A stretch of 64,000 nt of DNA from UBA1181 sp045226255 (lineage in GTDB: Bacteria > Bacteroidota > Bacteroidia > Bacteroidales > Paludibacteraceae). A model generated the notes under the pieces. That model had not been told where the DNA came from, ran no database searches, and saw only the letters and a program-made list of their open reading frames with translations. The first letter of the stretch is position 1; each line of letters begins with the position of its first letter. Shown in pieces: positions 24,330 to 32,035 of this stretch. The translations under genes were made by a program, and so were the position numbers. The stretch lies in NCBI GenBank assembly GCA_045226255.1, contig JBGVCG010000026.1, positions 13,490 through 77,489 on the forward strand. Direction: 5' to 3'.

Positions 24330-26375
24330 ATGATAGACCAGGCTACGGTTGATAGAATTTTTGATGCGGCTCAGATCGTCGATGTGGTGTCTGATTATGT
24401 CACTCTTCATCGGCGCGGGGCTAACTATACTGGTCTTTGTCCGTTCCACGATGAAAAAACGCCTTCCTTTTCTGTTTCTCCTGCCAAAAACATCTATAAG
24501 TGCTTCGGTTGCGGCAAGGGCGGTAACCCTGTCAACTTTGTCATGGAGATGGAGAACCTCTCCTACTACGAGGCGCTGAAATTCCTTGCGAAGAAGTACC
24601 ATATCGACATCCAGGAGGAGGAACTGACCCAAGAGCAGATTGAGCAACGCACCGAAAGGGAGAGCATGATGGCGGTGACGGAATGGGCGCAGAAACATTT
24701 CACCCAGAACCTCTTCGAGACGCAGGAGGGAAAGTCCATCGGCCTTGCTTACTTCGCCCACCGTGGTTTCCATGAGGATACTATCCGTAAGTTCCAACTG
24801 GGCTATGCGTTGGACAAGCGTGACGCCTATACTGTTTTGGCGCAGGGCGAGGGATATAAGCGTGAATACCTGGAGAAGGTGGGCCTGACCATCGTGAAGG
24901 ACGATAACTATGCCTTCGACCGTTTCCATGGCCGTGCTATGTTTCCGATCCACTCTATATCGGGCAAGGTTATTGGCTTCGGCGGACGAACGATGAAGAA
25001 GGACGATCCCGTGAAGTACCAAAACTCCCCGGAGTCGGATATCTACCACAAGGGCAATGTGCTCTATGGCATCTATTTCGCGAAGAATGCTATCATCAAG
25101 GAGAAGAAATGTTATATCGTGGAGGGCTATGCGGATGTCCTCTCCATGGTGCAGGCGGGCGTGCAGAATATCGTCGCTCCCTGCGGTACGGCGCTGACCG
25201 TCGAACAAATACGTTTGTTGCGGCGTATCGTCCCTTCTGTCGATGCGGACAGAATAGACGGTAATAAGAATGTCACCATGCTCTACGATGGTGATAGCGC
25301 GGGTGTGCATGCCGCCCTGAAAAACGGTAAACTGCTCCTTCAAGAGGGGCTCAATGCTAGGGTTGTCGTCCTCCCGCCTGAGGATGACCCGGATACTTTC
25401 GCACAGAACAACGATTCGTCGTATGTGCTGCAATATCTGGCGGAGAAGGAGCAGGATTATATCATCTTTAAGACGAATTACCTGCTGAAGGAGGCGAACG
25501 GTGACCCGATTAAGAAGGCGCAGACCATCACGGAGATCGCCCAGACCATTGCGGTGATCCCTGACCAGGTGAAGCGTTCCGTCTACGTGTCGGAATGCTC
25601 GAAACTGCTGGGCGTGGAGGAGAACCTGCTCCATACGACCATCGCCCAAAAACAGTGGACGAACACTGTCTCTAACGCTAATTCATCGAGCCCCATCTCG
25701 GATATCCAACAGGTGCCTACGCCTCCTGAAGGAGAGACGACTCCGGATGGCACGCAGACTTCTCAATCTCCCCAATCCCCAACCAATCGTGAACGTTACG
25801 AATTGACCCTTTCCGATAGGGCGGAGAAGGAGATCATCTACTACCTGGTCCGCTATGGAGAAGCGCCTCTTGGAATGGGGGAAAAGGATGGTGAGCCTTT
25901 CCAATTCCATGTGGTCACGTATATTAAGAGTGAACTTGATACGGATGACTTGTCGTTGTCTAATCCGTTATATGATAAGATGTTAAGTGAATATCTTGCC
26001 GCCTTTTTGAATACCCAAGTCTCTGCGCAACACTTCTTCCTTCGCAATCAGGATACGCAAATCGTTGAGGTGGCGACGGATGTCCTTTCGGACCGTTACC
26101 AGCTCAGCCGTATGTTTGATAAGAAATGTTTGGACAATAAGGTGAAGGCAAAGAAATTGGACAATGAGGAGGCGGAACGCTTAATGGTTGATGTGCCTCG
26201 CGTGATGTTCAACTACAAGTATTTCTGGGTGGAACGTGAGATGTCCAAATGCCTGCAGGCGTTGCGTCAGACGGAAGATGAGGAGGAGAAGAGAAAACAG
26301 CTCACCCGCTTCAACTCGTTGCACGTGAGCAAGGTGGCCTTGGCGAAGTACCTAGGCGAGCGGATCATCAACTGA
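24330..26375 (+). CDS. dnaG: DNA primase
   Basis: A 681-residue bacterial primase that makes RNA primers for replication. The N-terminal CHC2 zinc finger is complete (C-P-F-H-D-E-K-T-P-S-F, then C-F-G-C-G). The core shows F-x-x-R-x-M-F-P-I and G-F-G-G-R-T. The Toprim metal site reads I-V-E-G-Y-A-D-V-L-S-M, with later M-L-Y-D-G-D-S-A-G. The C-terminal third is the divergent helicase-interacting region, with a Pro/Thr/Gln-rich linker near 465-490. ATG 24330 is just after the terminator of the preceding genes, and the length is normal for the phylum. Confidence 0.96.
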   Translation: MIDQATVDRIFDAAQIVDVVSDYVTLHRRGANYTGLCPFHDEKTPSFSVSPAKNIYKCFGCGKGGNPVNFVMEMENLSYYEALKFLAKKYHIDIQEEELTQEQIEQRTERESMMAVTEWAQKHFTQNLFETQEGKSIGLAYFAHRGFHEDTIRKFQLGYALDKRDAYTVLAQGEGYKREYLEKVGLTIVKDDNYAFDRFHGRAMFPIHSISGKVIGFGGRTMKKDDPVKYQNSPESDIYHKGNVLYGIYFAKNAIIKEKKCYIVEGYADVLSMVQAGVQNIVAPCGTALTVEQIRLLRRIVPSVDADRIDGNKNVTMLYDGDSAGVHAALKNGKLLLQEGLNARVVVLPPEDDPDTFAQNNDSSYVLQYLAEKEQDYIIFKTNYLLKEANGDPIKKAQTITEIAQTIAVIPDQVKRSVYVSECSKLLGVEENLLHTTIAQKQWTNTVSNANSSSPISDIQQVPTPPEGETTPDGTQTSQSPQSPTNRERYELTLSDRAEKEIIYYLVRYGEAPLGMGEKDGEPFQFHVVTYIKSELDTDDLSLSNPLYDKMLSEYLAAFLNTQVSAQHFFLRNQDTQIVEVATDVLSDRYQLSRMFDKKCLDNKVKAKKLDNEEAERLMVDVPRVMFNYKYFWVEREMSKCLQALRQTEDEEEKRKQLTRFNSLHVSKVALAKYLGERIIN

Positions 26376-26414
26376 TGTCCGATGGGTTTTGTGAATGAAT
26401 ATTATTTTTGCGAT

Positions 26415-27080
26415 ATGAAAAGATATGGTTGGCTTGCCATCGTATTGGCATTATTGATGGAGGGGTGTTTCTTCTCCAAAACTCCAGAGGAGATGGGTCG
26501 GGATGTGGTGTTGTCTGTTTCCAATTGTTCCCGCCTTTACACGGTGCAATATAATGTGCACAAGGTGTTGACTCATCAGGATTTCAGTAAAATCGAGGGA
26601 AGCTTCTTCTTCGAGAAATTCAGCATCACGATTCCTGGCGAACGTAAGGTCGTCTTGCCGATGGATGCTACTGTCAAGGCGTATATCGATTTCTCGGACT
26701 TTACCGAGGAGAATGTCTCCATCGTGGGGGATAAGATCACCATCACGTTGCCTATCCCTAAGATTGAGATGACCTCTTCTAAGATCGATTATGCGAATGA
26801 GAAGCAGTTCCTCTCATGGAACCGTTCAAAGTTCTCCGAGGAGGAGAAGGAGTCGCTGCTGAAGGCGGGTAAGGCTAAGGTGTTGGAGGACATGAATGGA
26901 ACGGATATTATCGAACGTTCCCAGTTGTGTGCGTACAATGCGCTTCTTCCGTTGGTGACCGCCGCTGGTTTCCAACGTGAGAATGTTGTCATCCGATTCA
27001 GTGAGGATGTGATGGGGAAAAAACACGATGGCGTGTTGATTCGTGAAATGGTCGGGGATGATTTGTCCGAACTGAAATGA
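26415..27080 (+). CDS. DUF4230 protein, first of two
   Basis: A 221-residue exported protein of the DUF4230 family (function unknown). The start at 26415 (M-K-R-Y-G-W-L-A-I) is preferred to 26382 because it begins a clean signal or anchor segment; L-L-M-E-G-C-F-F could be a lipobox. The beta-rich body has I-P-G-E-R-K-V-V-L-P-M-D-A-T-V-K-A-Y-I-D-F and K-I-T-I-T-L-P-I-P-K-I-E, typical of the family. It follows dnaG by about 39 bases and precedes a second, smaller DUF4230 gene, so the two probably act together at the envelope. Confidence 0.8.
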   Translation: MKRYGWLAIVLALLMEGCFFSKTPEEMGRDVVLSVSNCSRLYTVQYNVHKVLTHQDFSKIEGSFFFEKFSITIPGERKVVLPMDATVKAYIDFSDFTEENVSIVGDKITITLPIPKIEMTSSKIDYANEKQFLSWNRSKFSEEEKESLLKAGKAKVLEDMNGTDIIERSQLCAYNALLPLVTAAGFQRENVVIRFSEDVMGKKHDGVLIREMVGDDLSELK

Positions 27081-27135
27081 CCTCTTCCCGTGACGGAATT
27101 GTAAATGTTTTTGTGAATTAGAATAGGATTATATT

Positions 27136-27690
27136 ATGATAAAGAAAATTATTATTCTATTGTTGCTAGTGGGCGTAGGCCTTGCCCTCTTTTTCTTCCT
27201 GAGAGCTAGATCGGAAGAGGAGCAGCAGTCGCAAGTTGATATGGCGGTCGAGATTACTTCTGTCAAGGAGATCGCGGAGTGGGAGTTCCTAACGGTCGAC
27301 ATGGAGGAGTTCGAGGATACGGTGATCCCTCGGATGATTATCTCTGACGATCAGTTCGCCCGTATCTATAAGGGTACGGCTCGCTTGGGTGTGGACATGA
27401 AGGCGGCTGCATCGGATTGGTTGATCACCTCGCACGATACGGTATGGATTAAATTGCCGGAAATCAGGATCTTGGACGAGGACATCATTGATGACACGCA
27501 AACCCGCACTTTTTATGAGAACGGAAAGATTACGCCAGCCATCAAGACTGCCCTCTATGAGCGTGCGAAGCGGGATATGCGTCTCCGTGCCTTGTCGAAG
27601 GAAAACCTTTCCGCCGCTAGTGAGAACGCTAAGGCACAATTCATATATATGTTCCGCTCCATGGGCTTCAGCACGGTGCTGTTCGAGTAG
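27136..27690 (+). CDS. DUF4230 protein, second of two
   Basis: A 184-residue protein with an N-terminal membrane anchor (residues 4-22, I-I-I-L-L-L-L-V-G-V-G-L-A-L-F-F-F) and a periplasmic domain resembling DUF4230. The pattern A-R-L-G-V-D-M-K-A-A and D-T-V-W-I-K-L-P-E-I-R-I-L-D mirrors A-T-V-K-A-Y-I-D and I-T-I-T-L-P-I-P-K-I-E in the gene before it. It ends in a helical stretch and F-R-S-M-G-F-S-T-V-L-F. It is probably a diverged tandem duplicate. The function is unknown. Confidence 0.75.
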   Translation: MIKKIIILLLLVGVGLALFFFLRARSEEEQQSQVDMAVEITSVKEIAEWEFLTVDMEEFEDTVIPRMIISDDQFARIYKGTARLGVDMKAAASDWLITSHDTVWIKLPEIRILDEDIIDDTQTRTFYENGKITPAIKTALYERAKRDMRLRALSKENLSAASENAKAQFIYMFRSMGFSTVLFE

Positions 27691-27740
27691 AATGTGCCTC
27701 GAAGTGTGGAATGGTTAACAACTAAAGTGTCTGTAACGGT

Positions 27741-28220
27741 ATGAGAACTCCTAAGATAATGATCTCTCTGATAGTGATAGAGAGCCTTCTTTTCGTGGCG
27801 AAGTCCTCGCCTCTGTTCATGGTATATCCAGTGGTGCTCCTCGCCCTCTTTCTGGTGCCGTTGGGTGGTTTGATAGGCGCTTGTACGACGCATGATTCTG
27901 CCGAGGCTGCTCAGGATGAGGCGGAGGCGCTGAAGGAGCGGAAAGGTTTTAGGATCCGCCTAAGCCTATGTCTGGCTCTCTTAGGCCTCTCTTTGATGGT
28001 CTTGTCCGTAGGTGGATTGTTCCGAATCATGCATTGGCCGGGTGCGGTGTGCGCTTCGTCGTTGGGTGCGGTTGCGTCCGCATTGATGGCTATCATCCTC
28101 TTCGTGTATGTGCGGAAGAACGAGAAGCTGGCAGAACCTTCTCCTGTCTCTCTTTATGTTTTAGCCGCTCTCTCTTTTGTGTTTGCGGCATGGCGGGGAG
28201 CTCCCGTCATTTTTTCTTGA
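27741..28220 (+). CDS. Multi-pass membrane protein with H-W-P-G-A motif
   Basis: A 159-residue inner-membrane protein with about five hydrophobic segments (near 5-20, 25-48, 72-92, 100-122, 135-155). G-L-F-R-I-M-H-W-P-G-A resembles the F-K-I-M-H-W-P-G-A signature found in GldL (the type IX secretion motor) and in many small Bacteroidota membrane proteins. It is too short and lacks the rest of GldL, so I do not call it GldL. It follows the DUF4230 pair by 50 bases and ends upstream of a bidirectional terminator. Confidence 0.65.
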   Translation: MRTPKIMISLIVIESLLFVAKSSPLFMVYPVVLLALFLVPLGGLIGACTTHDSAEAAQDEAEALKERKGFRIRLSLCLALLGLSLMVLSVGGLFRIMHWPGAVCASSLGAVASALMAIILFVYVRKNEKLAEPSPVSLYVLAALSFVFAAWRGAPVIFS

Positions 28221-28377
28221 GAGCTAATATGATGTTCACGATGACTGGGCGCTCGCTTGTGTTATTTTTGTGATAGTGTATTGCAAGGTCATTTAGATGT
28301 TTGATTATCTATCTGGCAATAGGGTGTATCGGCGTGAATGGATACTAAAAACATAATTATACGGATTGTGTTGTAGA

Positions 28378-28416
28378 CAAAAAAATCCGGGAAGAATGGT
28401 CTTCCCGGATTTTTTA
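28378..28416. terminator. Strong bidirectional terminator
   Basis: AAATCCGGGAAGA and TCTTCCCGGATTT form a 13-pair stem with a 4-base loop (ATGG), with A's on one side and T's on the other. It lies between the converging membrane-protein gene and the fumarase gene and can stop transcription from both sides. Confidence 0.9.
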
Positions 28417-28435
28417 TTGGTCGGTGTTCTACCGA

Positions 28436-30076
28436 TTATTTCTTACAACCGCACCAAGGTTTCAGTTGTTTGAAGAAGTCGTTGCCCTTGTCGTCCACCA
28501 GGATGAAGGCAGGGAAATCCTCCACTTCGATCTTCCAGATGGCTTCCATGCCCAATTCAGGGTATTCCACACATTCGATGCTCTTGATGTTGTTTTGCGC
28601 CAAGATAGCGGCTGGTCCACCGATGGAGCCCAAATAGAATCCGCCGTGCTTCTTGCAGGCGTCCGTCACAGCCTGTGAACGGTTACCCTTCGCCAACATG
28701 ATCATGGATCCTCCGTTGTCTTGGAACTCGTCCACGTATGGATCCATACGTCCCGCCGTGGTAGGTCCCATACTTCCGCAAGGCATACCCTCCGGAGTCT
28801 TGGCCGGACCAGCGTAGTAGATCGGATGGTCTTTCAGGTATTGAGGCATACCCTCGCCAGCGTCCAGACGAGCCTTGATCTTCGCGTGGGCGATGTCACG
28901 TCCCACGATGATCGTACCGTTCAGGGAGAGGCGGGTGGATACCGGATATTTGGAGAGCTCCTTCAGGATCTCCTTCATCGGTTGGTTCAAGTTGATCTTC
29001 ACAGCGTCGCCCTCACCAGCCTGGCGGAGAGACTCAGGGATCAATTCGTATGGTTTATCGTCCATCTTCTCGATCCAGATACCGTCCTTGTTGATTTTGC
29101 ACTTGATGTTTCTGTCCGCGGAGCAGCTTACGCCCAAGCCGATAGGGCAGCTGGCACCGTGGCGAGGCAAACGAACCACACGCACGTCGTGAGCCATGTA
29201 TTTACCGCCGAACTGAGCGCCCAAGCCGATCTTGTGCGCCTCCTCCAGGAGTTGTTTCTCCAACTCGATGTCACGGAAAGCGCGGCCCGTCTCGTCGCCC
29301 GAAGTAGGGAGGCTGTCGTAGTAGTGGGTGGAGGCCAATTTAACCGTCAGCAGGTTCTTCTCCGCCGAGGTACCACCGATGACGATGGCGATGTGGTAAG
29401 GAGGGCAAGCCGCTGTACCCAATGATTTCATCTTCTCCACCAAGAAAGGAACCAACGTGCCAGGGTTCTGGATGCGCGCTTTGGTCTCTTGGTACAAATA
29501 TGTCTTGTTGGCTGAACCACCACCTTTGGTGACCATCAGGAAGCGGTACTCCATGCCCTCAGTCGCCTCGATGTCGATCTGCGCAGGCAAGTTACATTTC
29601 GTGTTCACCTCGTCGTACATGTTCAACGGAGCGTTCTGGGAGTAGCGGAGGTTCTCCTCGGTGTAGGTTTTGAAGACACCCTTCGCCAAAGCCTCTTCGT
29701 CGCAGTAGCCCGTCCATACCTGCTGACCCTTCTCGCCGTGGATGATGGCGGTACCCGTGTCTTGGCAGAGTGGCAATTTGCCCTTAGCGGCCACTTCCGC
29801 GTTGCGCAGGAAGGTGAGGGCCACATACTTGTCGTTGTCGCTCGCCTCAGGGTCGCTCAATATCTTTGCTACTTGCAGGTTGTGGGAACGTCTTAACAGG
29901 AAGGAAACATCGCGGAATGCGGCGTTGGCCATCTTGGTCAATCCCTCTTTCTCAACTTTAAGGATAGGTTTTCCTTCGAAATCACCGACAGAGACGTAGT
30001 CTTTCGTCAGCAAATAGTACTCCGTGTCGTCTTTTCCTAATTGGAACATCGGAGCATACTTAAATTCTACAGCCAT
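28436..30076 (-). CDS. fum: Class I fumarate hydratase (Fe-S)
   Basis: A 546-residue iron-sulfur fumarase interconverting fumarate and malate. Three cysteines suited to hold the [4Fe-4S] cluster are visible in P-L-C-Q-D-T-G-T-A (about residue 105), G-T-A-A-C-P-P-Y-H and G-V-S-C-S-A-D. Alpha and beta parts are fused in one chain as in FumA/FumB. In anaerobic Bacteroidales this enzyme works in the reductive branch leading to succinate and propionate. The start is ATG 30076 (M-A-V-E-F-K-Y-A-P-M-F); the longer frame to 30142 adds AT-rich leader only. A 39-base terminator hairpin lies 20 bases past the stop. Confidence 0.95.
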   Translation of the reverse strand: MAVEFKYAPMFQLGKDDTEYYLLTKDYVSVGDFEGKPILKVEKEGLTKMANAAFRDVSFLLRRSHNLQVAKILSDPEASDNDKYVALTFLRNAEVAAKGKLPLCQDTGTAIIHGEKGQQVWTGYCDEEALAKGVFKTYTEENLRYSQNAPLNMYDEVNTKCNLPAQIDIEATEGMEYRFLMVTKGGGSANKTYLYQETKARIQNPGTLVPFLVEKMKSLGTAACPPYHIAIVIGGTSAEKNLLTVKLASTHYYDSLPTSGDETGRAFRDIELEKQLLEEAHKIGLGAQFGGKYMAHDVRVVRLPRHGASCPIGLGVSCSADRNIKCKINKDGIWIEKMDDKPYELIPESLRQAGEGDAVKINLNQPMKEILKELSKYPVSTRLSLNGTIIVGRDIAHAKIKARLDAGEGMPQYLKDHPIYYAGPAKTPEGMPCGSMGPTTAGRMDPYVDEFQDNGGSMIMLAKGNRSQAVTDACKKHGGFYLGSIGGPAAILAQNNIKSIECVEYPELGMEAIWKIEVEDFPAFILVDDKGNDFFKQLKPWCGCKK

Positions 30077-30166
30077 ATTTCTGTTGTTTAATGTTTTATG
30101 TGTTTCTACGATTATGCTACTAAGTAACAACTTTTTTTTCAAATATCCTTGATGTTTCGAAGAGAT

Positions 30167-30200
30167 TTTTAGACACTAGACTTTAGATATTAGACTTTGA
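30167..30200. repeat. TCTAAAGTCTA-type intergenic repeat, copy 1
   Basis: Read on the minus strand this contains TAAAGTCTAGTGTCTAA, matching TAAAGTCTAGCGTCTAA at 53771 in 16 of 17 positions. A shorter relative is at 58616. It is a low-complexity, 6-7-base-phased element of unknown role. Confidence 0.6.
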
Positions 30201-30204
30201 TGGT

Positions 30205-30400
30205 GGAGATATTACCCACGGCCTGCAAGGCCAGCTCTTTACATAGTCCAAGGCAACACCTTGGGTCTGCGGTGTGATATGGACACCCCAAGCCCTGAAA
30301 GGGCGACATTCCCCAGGCAGGGGTGTAAACCCTTGTGCAAAGAATCATCAACGTGGAATAAGCCCCGAAGGGGCGACACTTGGTAGAAAAGGCGCCAGGT
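30205..30400. repeat. REP-like block of mini-hairpins
   Basis: About 200 bases packed with short perfect palindromes: GGCCT-GCA-AGGCC, CAAGG-CAACA-CCTTG, GCCCTGAAAGGGC, CCCC-AGGCA-GGGG and GCCCCGAAGGGGC. Two of them are followed by the same GACA (GGGCGACATT, GGGCGACACT). The unit resembles dispersed palindromic repeats of Bacteroidota genomes. No reading frame or transposase remains. Confidence 0.65.
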
Positions 30401-30446
30401 AATTCTTAACTCTTAATTCTTAACTCTTAATCATCTTGTTTGCAGC

Positions 30447-30488
30447 AAAAAAAAAGCCTCAATTGACATCCTATTGTCCATTGAGGCT
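30447..30488 (-). terminator. Terminator of the tiny-peptide operon
   Basis: On the minus strand AGCCTCAATGGACA pairs with TGTCAATTGAGGCT (13 of 14) and is followed by nine T's. It lies about 80 bases after the second peptide's stop. Confidence 0.85.
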
Positions 30489-30565
30489 ATTGTCGTACGC
30501 TGTACGGCCGCTTTCGCTGTTTCCGTCGTTTCTTATTCTGTTCCATATCAGTACTTATTATAGGG

Positions 30566-30652
30566 TTATTTACTCATGGAATTAATTTCCAAATACACTT
30601 TTACTCCGAAAACTGCGGCGATTGAGATCGTCAAAAATGTTGCTACTATCAT
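30566..30652 (-). CDS. Tiny hydrophobic peptide 2 (28 aa)
   Basis: A 28-residue frame, ATG at 30652 and TAA at 30566. It begins M-I-V-A-T-F-L-T-I-S-I-A-A-V-F-G-V-K and ends Y-L-E-I-N-S-M-S-K. Residues 2-16 form one membrane helix, then a lysine and a polar tail. It is not a random frame: the second tiny peptide 56 bases upstream has the same build (M-x-x-A-x-x-L-x-I-A-A-x-F-x-x-K-V), and the two share a promoter upstream and a terminator downstream. Too short for standard gene callers. Possible roles are a small membrane-protein regulator or a toxin-like peptide; neither is shown. Confidence 0.65.
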   Translation of the reverse strand: MIVATFLTISIAAVFGVKVYLEINSMSK

Positions 30653-30708
30653 ATTCGTAAAATTTTTAAGGGTTCATCACTCGTTTTCTTCTGTTCTCTC
30701 TTCTTTTC

Positions 30709-30789
30709 TCAGCCTTTGATGGTGTCGAATGTCATGACTACCTTTGCTACGAAGCAAGCTGCGATCGATAATACCAATGCTGTAACCAT
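30709..30789 (-). CDS. Tiny hydrophobic peptide 1 (26 aa)
   Basis: A 26-residue frame, ATG at 30789 and TGA at 30709: M-V-T-A-L-V-L-S-I-A-A-C-F-V-A-K-V-V followed by M-T-F-D-T-I-K-G. One membrane helix with a lysine at its cytoplasmic or C-terminal edge. It is the first gene after a textbook promoter (boxes at 30852-30882), with a leader of about 58 bases. Similarity to peptide 2 in length, helix, the I-A-A motif and the K-V that follows indicates duplication from one ancestor. The function is unknown; no antisense RNA or antitoxin gene is apparent. Confidence 0.65.
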   Translation of the reverse strand: MVTALVLSIAACFVAKVVMTFDTIKG

Positions 30790-30851
30790 AGTTTTGTAAT
30801 TTTATGCGTTATTTATTCGTTGTTTATGTAATTCCTCGTTGAATTACATTG

Positions 30852-30882
30852 CAAATATAGGCATTGTTTTTTAATTAGCAAA
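30852..30882 (-). promoter_or_regulatory. Promoter of the tiny-peptide operon
   Basis: On the minus strand TTTG (30879-30882), 19 bp, then TATATTTG (30852-30859): an exact Bacteroidota consensus with ideal spacing. The only downstream frames before the terminator are the two tiny peptides. Confidence 0.75.
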
Positions 30883-31010
30883 TAAATATACAGTCTATTT
30901 AGTTAAAATATTTTAAAATATACATAATATGGGTGTATAATGCATAAATTAGGAATAATTATGTAAATAAATATACAATGTTAATAATGTATAAATATTG
31001 ATAGGGGCCG

Positions 31011-31040
31011 TTGTTATATACAATTTTATTCCTATATTTG
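31011..31040 (+). promoter_or_regulatory. Promoter of the YtxH-like gene
   Basis: TATATTTG at 31033-31040 is an exact -7 box; TTGT at 31011 is an imperfect -33 box. The predicted transcription start lies near 31045, so the start codon should be the ATG at 31070, not the earlier ones. Confidence 0.55.
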
Positions 31041-31069
31041 TTTACATGAACATTAAAACTATAAGTGCT

Positions 31070-31306
31070 ATGGGAAATTTTGTGAAAGGTGCGGTCTTTG
31101 GTGCCGCCGCAGTATTGCTCGGTAACTATTTGTTGAACACCGAAGAGGGCAAGGAGACTTGCAAGAAATTTAAGGATAAAGTCAAGAAGACGGCCGACGA
31201 TTTCAAGGACAAGCTGGAGAAGGAACTGAAACAGTTCGAAGACGAGGTGCCTACTTCCTCTTCTACGGCTGTTTCGAAGGATGTCGAAGAGGTCTTTGAG
31301 GAGTAG
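31070..31306 (+). CDS. YtxH-like small protein
   Basis: A 78-residue protein. A short glycine/alanine-rich hydrophobic N-terminus (G-N-F-V-K-G-A-V-F-G-A-A-A-V-L-L-G) is followed by a strongly charged amphipathic helix (K-F-K-D-K-V-K-K-T-A-D-D-F-K-D-K-L-E-K) and an acidic tail. This is the YtxH/gas-vesicle-like pattern of small stress-associated proteins tethered to the membrane. It has its own promoter and terminator, so it is monocistronic and separate from the tra cluster that follows. Confidence 0.7.
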   Translation: MGNFVKGAVFGAAAVLLGNYLLNTEEGKETCKKFKDKVKKTADDFKDKLEKELKQFEDEVPTSSSTAVSKDVEEVFEE

Positions 31307-31332
31307 TTCTAGGCTTAAGATCTATAAAATGT

Positions 31333-31373
31333 AGAGGCGCAAATACGGATTCGTGTATTTGTGCCTCTTTTTT
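31333..31373 (+). terminator. Terminator of the YtxH-like gene
   Basis: AGAGGCGCAAATAC pairs with GTATTTGTGCCTCT (with G-U pairs) around a short loop and is followed by six T's. Confidence 0.85.
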
Positions 31374-31662
31374 GCTTTGTCTCCTGGATTCTGGGGGCGC
31401 CTCCCCCTTTTGAGTCGTTTGCTCGGTTCGCTTTGTTTGCCTGTTTGTAATTATATGCTAGTATTTTCGCCACACGTCAACTGCGCTCCTACAATTGTTT
31501 TTCTTTGTTTGAATAATTATTAATTTTGCAGTCTGAATGATAATTTGCTTTATTGATAGGTTGTTTTCGTGAATAATATCGTTCGTATATTGTCGGATTA
31601 TGGACTCTTGTACTGTGCGAATACTTGCCTTTTGGAAATTTTTTGAATTTTTTTGTCGAAAA
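31374..31662. other. Gene-poor AT-rich stretch before the tra cluster
   Basis: About 290 bases without a credible gene. A palindrome GGGGGCGCCTCCCCC lies near 31393-31408, and a TAATTTTG box at 31521-31528 lacks a properly spaced -33 partner. A minus-strand frame of 94 codons crossing 31458-31742 is AT-rich, overlaps traE and is not believed. No integrase attachment site, tRNA end or direct repeat marking an element boundary was seen. Confidence 0.5.
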
Positions 31663-31693
31663 TTTGCTAGAAAAAAAATTGTGTGTATATTTG
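31663..31693 (+). promoter_or_regulatory. Promoter of the tra cluster
   Basis: TTTG at 31663-31666 and TATATTTG at 31686-31693, separated by 19 bp: exact consensus. The leader to the traE ATG at 31730 is about 32 bases. Confidence 0.75.
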
Positions 31694-31729
31694 CACGTAT
31701 AAAGTACACAAATTTAAAACGAAGGAAAT

Positions 31730-32035
31730 ATGAAAAAAACAATTTTGACTGCTTATTTGGTGTTTAGTAACATGGTGTTAACTTTTGCGCAGAGTGATGC
31801 GACTCGCAAACAGGCGCTTCAGCAGGTGGAGACGGATATCAAGGGCTACTTTGATGTCGCTTGTGGTATCTTCTATGCAATATGCGCAATTATGGCTTTG
31901 GTGGGTGCCTTTAAGGTGTACTCTAAGTGGAGCAATGGTGATCCTGACACATCCAAGGTGGCTGTGGGTTGGTTCGGTTCGTTGATATTCGTGGCGGTAG
32001 TGGTCACGCTGATCAAGTCATTCTTCGTGGGATAA
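31730..32035 (+). CDS. traE: TraE-like conjugation protein (DUF4134)
   Basis: A 101-residue membrane protein with a signal peptide (about 1-20, ending T-F-A-Q), then helix C-G-I-F-Y-A-I-C-A-I-M-A-L-V-G-A-F and helix S-L-I-F-V-A-V-V-V-T-L-I. This fits DUF4134/TraE of Bacteroides conjugative transposons, which is comparable in build to VirB2-type subunits (inference). It is the first gene of the cluster, with its own promoter. Its TAA overlaps the traF ATG (TAATG), so the two are coupled. Confidence 0.85.
   Translation: MKKTILTAYLVFSNMVLTFAQSDATRKQALQQVETDIKGYFDVACGIFYAICAIMALVGAFKVYSKWSNGDPDTSKVAVGWFGSLIFVAVVVTLIKSFFVG

Noticed and set aside
24141..25649. Minus-strand frame of 502 codons opposite dnaG
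   Set aside because: dnaG motifs are unambiguous on the plus strand; the antisense product has no recognisable domain.
27741..28220. GldL, motor of type IX secretion
   Set aside because: Only the H-W-P-G-A motif is shared; length, helix number and the absence of a gldM-like neighbour do not fit.
30205..30400. CRISPR array
   Set aside because: The hairpins differ in sequence and spacing and there are no uniform repeats with unique spacers and no cas genes.
31458..31742. Minus-strand frame of 94 codons before traE
   Set aside because: AT-driven composition (Ile, Phe, Lys), overlap with the tra promoter and traE start, no promoter of its own.
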